From: Dunaliella salina
Lineage: Eukaryota > Chlorophyta > Chlorophyceae > Chlamydomonadales > Dunaliellaceae
Length of the DNA stretch: 38,512 bases
Assembly: GCA_002284615.2 (NCBI GenBank)
Contig: MU069825.1
Coordinates: 157,359 to 195,870, forward strand
Direction of reading: 5' to 3'
The position numbers and the translations under genes were made by a program. Under the pieces are notes generated by a model that searched no databases, was not told where the DNA came from, and was given only the letters and a program-made list of their open reading frames with translations. This document shows, piece by piece, positions 32,601 to 38,512 of this stretch. Every line of letters begins with the position of its first letter. Position 1 is the first letter of the stretch.

Positions 32601-35600
32601 TTCCATAATCTGAGCCCACCCATTTCATAGCCTTGCTTTATAGGGTCTTTTCTTCACATCTCCTGATCCGAGCTCCTTCCTTGGCCTGAGCCCACTTAAT
32701 CCGTAGCCCCGCTTGACAGGAAGTCTGCATATCTCTTAAGCACGGGCACTTCAACCCATTCCTTGGTCTGAGCTCCTTCCTTCGCCTGAACCCACCCATT
32801 CCATAGCCTTGCGCCCGTAGATGGACACCCGCATCTCTGCATGCTGGTACTTGCTGGACTCCAGGTCGTTGAACACCTCCTTCGTCAGCTCCGCCAGGAA
32901 GCTGCAGAGAGAGGAGAAGGACGCAATACTGTCGAGATTGCAGGGCACTGCCCTGCCACGCAGTAAATGATGTTCTCTCAAGCTCAAACTCTACATCACA
33001 TGCGTGCAAGCAAGGGGGCAATCATGTAGATGCTGCGCGCCTTTGCAGCAACAAGCTCATGTTCAAAAGGCATGATGCGCAAACCATGCACCAAACGGGC
33101 AGGGAGTTGGGCCATGTGGTGGACCGAAAGAGCAAGAGTCTGGTATGCTAGGGCACCAAAAAGAGCAAGAATCTGGTATGCACCGAGAAGAAAGAGCAAG
33201 AATCTGGTAAAAAAAGAATCTGGTATGCACCGAAAAGAAGGAGCAAGAATCTGGTATGCACCGAAAAGAGCATGAATCTGGTATGCTAGGGCTTGGTGGT
33301 ATGGCGGCAGCCCAGAGCAGGTCCATGCCCCAGCAGCAGACAAATGTGGTGAGTGAAGCCAACACAAAGCCTTACAGCGCCTTACCGCCCATGGATGAGG
33401 TTGTCCTGCTTGATGAAGATCTCCCGCAACCGTGACTGTCCAAACGGGTTGTACCTGTGTTTCCAGGCAGCCATGACCATGATGTGCGCCATGTGGGTGA
33501 CGTTTGTAGCTGCTTCTTTTCGCGGATCGATACGTAATCTGCCACTAGCACAGCATCCACACTTTATCAGTGAATTGGGTATGATGCGCAAAACCGATAA
33601 CATGTGTCCATGAAATGAGAAATGTAATATGATTGTGTACTTGCCTACATTCTCTGGAAATTTTGCAGAGGTGGGCAACGAGCCCAAATCGCTGAAAATG
33701 TTCTTTCCCACCATTATTTTCCAAATCTGACCATGACAACCATTATAATACCAATAAAAACTATGTTCACCAAAAAATGAAGAAAGTCGGAGGACCCCAG
33801 ATCACTCTCCTGGACTCAGATCACCCTTAAATGGCCCACAGCTCCACCCTGGGACCATTTTCACCCCCAAAATATTTTCTTAATAACCCTTATATGATAT
33901 GCTAACATCCTGCATATTCAAAAGTGGGAATGAAGGAGGTCAGAAATTGACCTTTTTGGCACCCCTAGTGCTGGATTTTTATAAGGGAAATGGCTGAAAT
34001 TCAGTATCTGACCAACCACTGGGTCTTTAAGCTCCATTATTTTTGCAATGATATTTTTTATTACAAGGACTCCACATCACTAAAAATCACTCATTTTGGT
34101 GCTCTGGCTGGTCAGATATGGTGGGTGCCTACTCAAAAGATAGGGTTCGCATTTGGGCAAATAGCAGAACTGGCCCCACACTTTGCACTTTTCAAACTCA
34201 GCAGCTATGGGTAGCTACCATTTGATGCTAAGCACAAAAAGTGCAAAGTGGGGCCACCATGCTAAGGGAACATTTCAAAAGGACCCCTGTTTGGGGCCTT
34301 CGTCGCCCACCTCTGGAAATTTTGTACCGTAGAGAGAATACATCATTACGCAAAATTATCTTTTTGGGGCTGTGCCTAAAAATCGCAGCTGGCGAAAAAA
34401 TAATTATTGGAAGCGCTGCGTATGTGTGCAAACACGATGATAATAATAATTTTTTTGGCGATGAGCAAGGCAGCGACCAGCAGCGTCCCCCTCCACCTGG
34501 GACTTCCAGCCTAGCTTTCACCGCTTCCTCAAGAAGGAGCCTCAACTTAGAAGAAGGCAAACAGCAGCAGCAGGATGCCATATTCATGCAGCAGCAAGGA
34601 CAAGGAAAAACGCGCAGAGGAGGAAGCAAAGCACAAGCGCAAGCCAGGCAGGCCAAGCTAAGTGAGAATGCAAGCTTGCTTCTGAAACCACCTTCAAGTT
34701 GATTTTTTGTGCTAAGGCCCTTTTGGCATTGCGTAAATGTGCGTATTTGGAAATAATTACTTGTATCATGGGTGCGTAAATGATGCGTATGTGTAAAACT
34801 ATTTTTTTTCTAAGAGGGTGTGTATTGGTCACATCTCTCTACGGTAGTCACAATTTGGACAAGATAGGCATTGCCAAATGAATATTTTTGTTCAGGTGAA
34901 GAAGCACGCTAGTGACTCATCATAGGTGAAGGTTGGGTGGTGTGCCAGTTGTGCATGGGGCCTTCTGGACACCTGCTGAGGCTGAGCGCCTCTGCCACTG
35001 CCACTGCCACTGCCACCACCACTGCCACCACCACTGACACCGCCGTTGCCATTGACACTGCGAGAAGCTCAAGGTGGGCCGAAATGCGGTGATCGTGTTA
35101 GAGCTCTGGTAGTAGAGCTCTAATCTATCATGCGGTGATCATATTAGAGCTCGAGTAGTAGAGCTCTAGTATGGTGGTAGCACCATGCAGGCAATCGACT
35201 CGAATGAGGGTGGTGAAGCGCACTCCTGCAGTCCTGCCAAGGGCTCAGCCAGGCTGTCACCTCTTTGCTAAACCCCTGCACTGCTCCCTGAAATTACGCC
35301 TGGACTACTGCACCTTTCTGAAATGCCTCTTTCACACGTCATGACTTTAGCCAAGCAGTCATGCGTTTGGACTGGTGGCTTCTATCTTGAAACTTTGTAA
35401 ACCTGTTCCCCCTCCATGCCTGCTGGTTTACTGAGGAGCAGCTTAGCTAGCTAAGCCGAGCTGTGCTTGCTGATAGCAGGTTTTCAGCAAGCACATGGGC
35501 GGAATTGGACTGCTCCACTAGTCTGTTGCATCATCAACTGATGCTGTGGAGGCACCACTCCTTGAATGCTCGTCTTGAGCAGCTTCAGCATGACAGTTCA

Positions 35601-36260
35601 GCAGCCACGAGAATCAAATAGCTACTACATGAAAGCATGCAGCTGTGCTTGCTCATATGTCGTCATTGTCTGGGAATTCTAGCAGGAACTTGGCCAATCA
35701 ATTCCCAGGGGGTCAAACCCTTGCATCACACTCATTTTCAAATTTGGACAACTGTTTGAATCGTGCAATCTTCACTGCTAAAGGCTTCCCGCTATAGAGG
35801 CAATTGTAACAGTACAGATTTCATGTCGTAGAGGAACTTGAAAATGTAGTACCACATATGCATGTAAGATAATGACCTGGCAAAAAGATTCACACACAAT
35901 TTCCCAGGCACACAGCAAGGCAGGTGACGTGGTGAATGCAGACATGCATGCGCTAGAGGCACACAGCCTTTCACTCGCACGCACTTGAGGTTGAAGCGAT
36001 CAAACCGATGGAATAGCGACTTGTCAGCATGCATGTCAAGGGTGTCAACGTTGAGGTCGTAGCCCGTCAAATTCAATGACTCAAACACCTGAATGGAATG
36101 CACAAGGGAATACCATATATTAGTAAAGCACATGTGTCCGAAATCATCAAGGGACTGCTTTCCTTGGTGCAGTGGCACTTTGACATTGACATGTGCTTGT
36201 GCACTCTGCGCTCATTTGTAGAGCAAGGGAAATGTGCAGGAAATATGCAAGGTGCGCACG

Positions 36261-36339
<79 letters not shown>

Positions 36340-36343
36340 GCGC

Positions 36344-36388
<45 letters not shown>

Positions 36389-38288
36389 TCACCACCACCA
36401 GTGAATCAGCAGCAGCATGCACTTGAATGCTGCATCATCTCCAACTGCAAGGCCCTGATAAAGTTGCAATATGTTTAGGGGCACAGGACTCCACGCACCT
36501 CTTTCAGTGTCAGGTACTTGCCGTCCCTGAAGATTACCACCTCGTCCGGCTCCTTGCGCAGCTTTGACTTGATGAAGCGCAGCAAGTGCTTCTGGTGCAT
36601 GCAGGCGCTGTGGTGGATATGGGTGTCAACCTGCCAGGCAAAAAAAATCAAGTGCCCACAGTTGCTGCTTGCAATCTTTCCCCACCAGCAGTTGGTCGCG
36701 TGCAGCTCGCACCCCTTCTATGGTCTGTGCAAGCCCATGCATCCTGAAAAACACCCTTTTAAATCTTGCTTTTTAAGTCAGGCGCCACAACCCTGTGTGA
36801 TATCCTGCCTTTTGCTAGCCAGGCCACCTCTGCCCATTCTGAGAACACCTCCTGAAAGCTAGTAAAAAAAGCAATTTTTCAGCGCTGAGCTGGTCCCATT
36901 TGGTGAACCCTGCTGCGTGCTAGGTCTGCATGTTTGCGCGCTGAGCCAGCAAAACTCACCCCCTGTGTGCCCTAACCCTCCAGCTTCACCCCCAAGCCTG
37001 CAGGTGGACCCCAGGATGGTCCCTGAGTGCACTGATGGCCAACTGATGCGAGCTGGCAGGGGGCTGTCCTGGGGGAGCTCTAAAGCCAGTCAAGAGGAGT
37101 GATGACGGCAAGGAACGGCTTTCTATTAATATTTTATGCAATTTTGGCGCTTCAGCCGAGTGTTGGGACGGGTCCCGGATTTCAAATGCCAACCCCTTTC
37201 AAGTTCCGCGGGCAGCCAGTCATTTGAGATTAAATATGCTGTTTTGATTTTATTTTGAAGGGACTTAACCACTTTTCGCGGGCAGGCTTAAAAATCCGAA
37301 AAATCCGACGCAGCAAATTCAGAATTCTGGATGCGTAAGTTTGCGAGAATTATCATCAAAACTGCATTGACCTCCTCGGATGTCTGCCCACAAGCAAACT
37401 TTCCAGAGTCTATAGCTCCAGCAACTTTGCGGAGCCCAGCAGCTCCTCCCTGGCGCCCATCATGGCAGCCCGCGGTGTTAATGTTGATGATGACAACCCC
37501 AGGTATCGGCCAGGACAAACAGCGGCCGCGGGGGTGGCCTATCGGGGCCAGGCCAGGCCTCCGTGCTTTAGTGCGCCTGTCCGTGCGATGAAAATCCGAC
37601 CAACTCAGGGGTCCTCTCGACAAACCAAAATCACTTGCAATATTACCAGCAGGCTCCCCAAACACTCGCTGCTGCAGTCTGGGCCCAATCAGGGTCCCTC
37701 AGAAAATGGCCAGTACCAGGGGTGACCAAGAAGTGCAGGTATGGGGCACACCTGATGCTCCTTAATTACTATAATATTAATAGAAAAACATCTGTTGCCT
37801 CAAAACATGCACTGGTGTGCCCAAATGAGAGAAATGCATGTTTTTGATGCACAGAGCTCCACCTGAGCCACATGCCAATGCCACCAAAATGCCATAGAAG
37901 ACCACTGACCCAAAGAACCAAATCCCCCCACTTAGAAGTGGGTTTGAAAGTGTCCGGCAGTATACCACCCAAATTTGGCATAGGTTGTGGCGCCTGATTT
38001 TAACACTTGTGAAAAAACAAGCGAGAGCTGCCCACTTCATCCGGATGGTACTGGAAGCCCTGACACTAAGTAAAGAGCCGGCATCAGATTCATCTTGCAG
38101 CTGAGTCTCAGCACAGCATAGCAAGGTGTTGTGCAGCTTACAATCCCAGCAGCCGACCCTTTTTGTTTTGTGCACCCACCTTGCGGACATTGTAGAAATC
38201 ACGATGCGGGGCTGCTTTTTGACTTAGGAACTCTTTGTCTGTGTTCAGCATGACATGAAGGTTGAACTTCTGCTCCAGCAACATCAGC
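22800..38288 (-). CDS. AMPD: AMP deaminase, catalytic domain (multi-exon gene, 5' end outside window)
   Basis: The enzyme hydrolyses AMP to IMP and ammonia in purine nucleotide balance. Thirteen firm exons (A-M, 38,288 to 23,616) encode 464 codons in the order of plant and algal AMP deaminases such as Arabidopsis FAC1, plus a candidate terminal exon N. Visible zinc and catalytic residues are THIHH (exon B), RPHAGE (exon J) and STDDP (exon K). Every junction keeps the frame and uses GT...AG. There is no stop or frameshift in exons A-M, so the gene looks functional. The N-terminal exons, including any membrane anchor, lie beyond the right edge. Introns are 245 to about 3035 bp and full of repeats. 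Confidence 0.97.
23616..23788 (-). CDS. AMPD: AMP deaminase exon M
   Basis: 173 bp encoding [18 protein letters not shown] through [19 protein letters not shown] plus two bases of an Arg codon. The NDIHKTNVP block is a hallmark of the enzyme's C-terminus. The acceptor is ACGCAG and the donor GTGCGT. Confidence 0.96.
24173..24223 (-). CDS. AMPD: AMP deaminase exon L (51-bp micro-exon)
   Basis: Seventeen codons, [17 protein letters not shown], join STDDPLQ of exon K to VWKMSS of exon M exactly as in known AMP deaminases. The acceptor is CCCACAG and the donor GTGAGC. It is too short for routine gene finding. Its acceptor junction is the seed of repeats in the upstream intron. Confidence 0.95.
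24212..24600 (-). repeat. Tandem copies of the exon L acceptor junction
   Basis: The exon L junction (CTGTGCCCACAG-ATCCACC on the minus strand) is repeated at about 24,356-24,385, 24,409-24,434, 24,499-24,530 and 24,563-24,600. At the acceptor position the CAG reads CTG, CAA, CCG and ATA respectively. All four copies have lost the AG. Confidence 0.85.
24974..25112. repeat. (GT)n microsatellite containing a 53-base N gap
   Basis: GT repeats flank Ns at 25,017-25,069, all within the intron between exons K and L. The true length is unknown because the gap is an assembly artefact of the repeat. Confidence 0.97.
25149..25292 (-). CDS. AMPD: AMP deaminase exon K
   Basis: 144 bp in phase 0, encoding [18 protein letters not shown], then [17 protein letters not shown] and [11 protein letters not shown]. 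The first Asp of STDDP is a zinc ligand in this family and the second acts in catalysis. Acceptor CTGCAG, donor GTGGGT. Confidence 0.98.
25735..26520. repeat. 80-bp minisatellite plus 20-bp sub-repeats
   Basis: GAGCAAGCAAAGCTT-type cores recur at 26,071, 26,151, 26,231, 26,311 and 26,391, exactly 80 bases apart, each followed by a TATGGGTGTC-like block and a CATGGGCATGC-like block. At 25,859-25,935 a 20-bp sub-unit (TGCCACTTTGTGCAGCT) is repeated about four times. All of it lies in the intron between exons J and K. Confidence 0.93.
26667..26805 (-). CDS. AMPD: AMP deaminase exon J
   Basis: 139 bp: one base completes Arg, then [37 protein letters not shown] and [15 protein letters not shown] carries a zinc-binding His and the catalytic Glu. 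Acceptor CTTGCAG, donor GTGTGG, the least standard donor in the gene. Confidence 0.98.
26900..27075. repeat. AAT/AAC-rich microsatellite
   Basis: A long run of AAT, AAC and GAT triplets in the intron between exons I and J. It produces artefactual poly-Leu and poly-Ile frames. Confidence 0.95.
27468..27485 (+). repeat. Interstitial telomere-like TTTAGGG units
   Basis: CTAGGG-TTTAGGG-TTTAGG gives about two and a half plant-type telomere units inside the intron between exons I and J. Confidence 0.8.
28361..28447 (+). mobile_element. SINE-like short repeat, copy 5
   Basis: GTGGACCTTCCCTTTATGCA, then GCCTCTAGTTTGCC and a TTTTCCTTTTCTTT tail, matches copy 3. It is flanked by perfect 12-bp duplications TGTTTTTGGCGA (28,349-28,360 and 28,448-28,459), extendable to 17 bp with one mismatch. 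TTGCTAAGTGG near 28,371 resembles an RNA polymerase III A box, but no B box is visible. It lies antisense in the AMP deaminase intron. Confidence 0.85.
29050..29631. repeat. Tandem duplication of about 290 bp ending in (ATC)n
   Basis: The unit 29,050-29,335 is repeated at 29,336-29,631 with scattered changes. Each unit contains GTTTGCTGATGCGATGG, AAAGAGCCTCTGG and CATGCACACATGAACAGGGC and ends in a long pure ATC array. The frames reading poly-Asp or poly-Met are repeat artefacts. Confidence 0.93.
29841..29998 (-). CDS. AMPD: AMP deaminase exon I
   Basis: 158 bp in phase 0: [20 protein letters not shown], then [20 protein letters not shown] and [12 protein letters not shown] plus AG of the next Arg codon. 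VDDESKPE is a core family motif. Acceptor TTCAG, donor GTGCGC. Its acceptor junction is tandemly copied upstream. Confidence 0.98.
29961..30175 (-). repeat. Tandem copies of the exon I acceptor junction
   Basis: The exon I start and the intron next to it (29,961-30,038) recur at about 30,051-30,130 and, in shorter form, at 30,131-30,175. The minus strand reads [13 protein letters not shown] in the exon and [10 protein letters not shown] and EVGVDS in the copies, each preceded by an FPTS or FPTC block. Confidence 0.82.
30422..30505 (-). CDS. AMPD: AMP deaminase exon H
   Basis: 84 bp in phase 0: [20 protein letters not shown] and QLHVYLSQ. Acceptor CTGCAG, donor GTGAGT. The HPQLH-x-x-L block directly precedes VVGFD, as in relatives. 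Confidence 0.97.
30751..30807 (-). CDS. AMPD: AMP deaminase exon G
   Basis: 57 bp in phase 0: [19 protein letters not shown]. Acceptor CCGCAG, donor GTGGGC. The intron to exon H, 245 bp, is the shortest in the gene. Confidence 0.97.
31032..31225. repeat. 98-bp tandem duplication
   Basis: ATTCATCAGGATGCA, then CAGACAACGCTGGTGGCAAA and CAAGGCATCTTCA, occurs from 31,032 and again from 31,130, in the intron between exons F and G. Confidence 0.9.
31355..31475 (+). mobile_element. tRNA-derived SINE head (candidate)
   Basis: GATACAGTGGTGC (31,363-31,375) resembles an A box, and TGTTCGATTC at 31,399-31,408 a B box. A TTTCCTTTCC-rich tail follows at about 31,450. It lies in the intron between exons F and G. 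Confidence 0.55.
31519..31640 (-). repeat. Tandem copies of the exon F donor junction
   Basis: The exon F end, TGTGTGGCTCATCCAG followed by GT, is repeated at 31,575 and 31,529 with a 46-48 bp period. The copy at 31,521 keeps an intact CAG-GTGAGC donor, closer to consensus than the real GTGGGT. The middle copy reads CTAGAT and is dead. Confidence 0.88.
31618..31683 (-). CDS. AMPD: AMP deaminase exon F
   Basis: 66 bp in phase 0: [20 protein letters not shown] and IQ. Acceptor GAGCAG, donor GTGGGT. NNVWLIQ is a conserved strand of the catalytic barrel. Confidence 0.97.
32180..32560. repeat. Degenerate tandem repeat of about 45-50 bp
   Basis: Units contain CAGACTTGCAGATCCTCTGC, then AGCAAGG and GAGCATGGAC, repeated about seven times with indels, in the intron between exons E and F. 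Confidence 0.85.
32607..32818 (-). repeat. Tandem copies of the exon E donor junction
   Basis: The exon E end and donor (AAGGCTATGGAATGG-GTGGGT) are copied at 32,607-32,637 (AAGGCTATGAAATGG-GTGGGC, donor intact) and at about 32,662-32,715 (GGGGCTACGGATTAA-GTGGGC). Confidence 0.85.
32796..32901 (-). CDS. AMPD: AMP deaminase exon E
   Basis: 106 bp: one base completes Arg, then [35 protein letters not shown]. Acceptor CTGCAG, donor GTGGGT. The LE-x-SKYQ-x-AE-x-R-x-SIYGR block is diagnostic. Confidence 0.97.
33120..33300. repeat. Tandem repeat AGCAAGAATCTGGTATGC
   Basis: Six or seven copies of GAATCTGGTATGC with variable ACCGAAAAGA spacers, in the intron between exons D and E. Confidence 0.93.
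33386..33454 (-). CDS. AMPD: AMP deaminase exon D
   Basis: 69 bp: one base completes Lys, then [20 protein letters not shown] and HG plus CG of Arg. Acceptor ACACAG. The donor GTAAGG is the only one in the gene with A at position +3. Confidence 0.97.
33985..34115 (+). repeat. Dispersed repeat shared with 6413-6542
   Basis: GGGAAATGGCTGAAATTC, then GACCAACCACTGGGTCTTTA and CACTAAAAATCACTCA, parallels the left-hand copy. It lies in the intron between exons C and D. Confidence 0.7.
34171..34256. repeat. Inverted repeat around a short spacer
   Basis: TGGCCCCACACTTTGCACTT at 34,171-34,190 is answered by AAGTGCAAAGTGGGGCCA at 34,239-34,256, with only a 2-bp difference. The spacer contains GGTAGCTACC, itself palindromic. 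Confidence 0.85.
34325..34846. mobile_element. Non-autonomous TA-flanked transposon (MITE)
   Basis: TACCGTAGAGAGA at 34,325-34,337 is the exact reverse complement of the sequence at 34,834-34,846. Taking TA as the target duplication leaves an element of 518 bp with 11-bp perfect terminal repeats. A subterminal ATCATT-x-ACGCA is also mirrored. The internal open frame (Gln/Ser-rich, about 34,440-34,700) has no transposase motif. TA targets suggest mobilisation by a Tc1/mariner-type transposase. Confidence 0.65.
34988..35062. repeat. (CCACTG)n-like minisatellite
   Basis: Repeated TGCCAC and CACCACTGCC units in the intron between exons C and D. Confidence 0.85.
35085..35176. repeat. 46-bp duplication built on AGAGCTCT
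   Basis: Units at 35,085 and 35,131 each start TGCGGTGATC and contain two palindromes. AGAGCTCT is exact at 35,100, 35,114 and 35,160, and the fourth copy is AGAGCTCG. Confidence 0.9.
35985..36088 (-). CDS. AMPD: AMP deaminase exon C
   Basis: 104 bp in phase 0: [34 protein letters not shown] plus AA of Lys. Acceptor TTCAG, donor GTGCGT. The [16 protein letters not shown] block is diagnostic of the family. Confidence 0.98.
36258..36386. repeat. (CA)n followed by (CAG)n microsatellites
   Basis: A GC-rich CGCGCG edge, about 30 CA units, another CGCG, then about 14 CAG units, all in the 410-bp intron between exons B and C. Confidence 0.97.
36499..36630 (-). CDS. AMPD: AMP deaminase exon B
   Basis: 132 bp in phase 0: [39 protein letters not shown] and LTLKE. 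The two His of THIH are the first zinc ligands. Acceptor GGCAG, donor GTGCGT. Confidence 0.98.
36631..38179. other. Intron between exons A and B
   Basis: The plus strand has an open stretch at 37,331-37,725 in two frames, and TTCGCGGGCAG near 37,277 echoes TTCCGCGGGCAG near 37,206. No domain or complete transposon is recognised. Confidence 0.5.
38180..38288 (-). CDS. AMPD: AMP deaminase exon A (first exon in window)
   Basis: 109 bp: one base completes a codon from an upstream exon outside the window, then [36 protein letters not shown]. Acceptor CTGCAG, donor [22 protein letters not shown] across the A-B junction is strongly conserved. Confidence 0.97.
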
Positions 38289-38464
38289 CTGCAGCAAGCA
38301 TTTAAGACCACAAATCTTTCACTCCCACAGATTGCATCAGTCTCCTACACTCATGTCCACCTACTCTGCTGGATTGACATGTATGCTTGCAACACTGCCT
38401 CTCATTCAGGTCCAGCATTGAAAGAGAGCCAAAAGCACCAGTGATTCCTCTCTGTGCCATTTGC

Positions 38465-38467
<3 letters not shown>

Positions 38468-38512
<45 letters not shown>
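38468..38512. repeat. (CA)n microsatellite at the window edge
   Basis: At least 22 CA units run to the last base of the window, in the intron upstream of exon A. Confidence 0.95.

Noticed and set aside
34241..34702. Plus-strand protein gene with Gln-rich tail
   Set aside because: It lies inside the TA-flanked element and its composition follows CAG-rich repeats; no transposase residues are visible.
37331..37725. Plus-strand gene inside the first visible intron
   Set aside because: Two overlapping frames with no motif and no splice or start context; chance frames are likely in this GC-rich stretch.

Overview
This is a eukaryotic nuclear window, most likely from a green alga (chlorophyte). 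The evidence is a spliceosomal gene whose 13 visible 5' splice sites nearly all read GTG at intron positions 1-3, plant/algal-type TTTAGGG telomere-like units at 27468-27485, many long CA/GT, CAG, ATC and AAT microsatellites, and chromoviral gypsy and RNase H-bearing LINE retroelements. A Dunaliella-like volvocalean alga would fit the long, repeat-filled introns, but that genus guess is inference only.

Left part (1 to about 20,150) is a nest of degenerate retroelements. Three copies of one non-LTR retroelement family are present: copy A on the minus strand (about 1117-6180), copy B on the plus strand (about 7110-9005) and copy C on the plus strand (about 10,262-13,893). None is intact, but they overlap enough to read a common domain order: reverse transcriptase, low-complexity linker, zinc-knuckle-like segment (copy A only), PHD finger, a short W-x-PSW segment, a methyltransferase-like domain, RNase H, and a KYRT-x-TLY tail. 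A Ty3/gypsy chromovirus lies on the minus strand. Its gag, protease and RT occupy about 13,893-17,555 (with 5' sequence to about 19,967), and an integrase tail and chromodomain lie at about 9435-10,262, on the other side of LINE copy C. Small insertions decorate these elements: a recurrent 80-115 bp SINE-like repeat (five copies, three with clear target-site duplications or an empty site), a 308-bp insertion with an 11-bp target duplication, and tRNA-derived SINE heads near 322-400, 818-1045 and 31,355-31,470.

Middle (20,150-22,740) has tandem repeats and no gene I can recognise.

Right part (22,800 to the right edge) is one host gene on the minus strand: AMP deaminase. Thirteen exons are defined to the base by homology, reading phase and GT/AG sites, and a fourteenth, terminal exon is a candidate. 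They encode the C-terminal catalytic domain in order, including the zinc-binding THIHH, RPHAGE and STDDP motifs. The N-terminal exons lie beyond the right edge. Introns run from 245 to about 3035 bp and carry minisatellites, microsatellites, a TA-flanked MITE and SINEs. The most unusual feature of the gene is that at least four exon-intron junctions (exons E, F, I and L) have been copied in tandem into the adjacent intron, with splice signals lost in some copies and kept in others.
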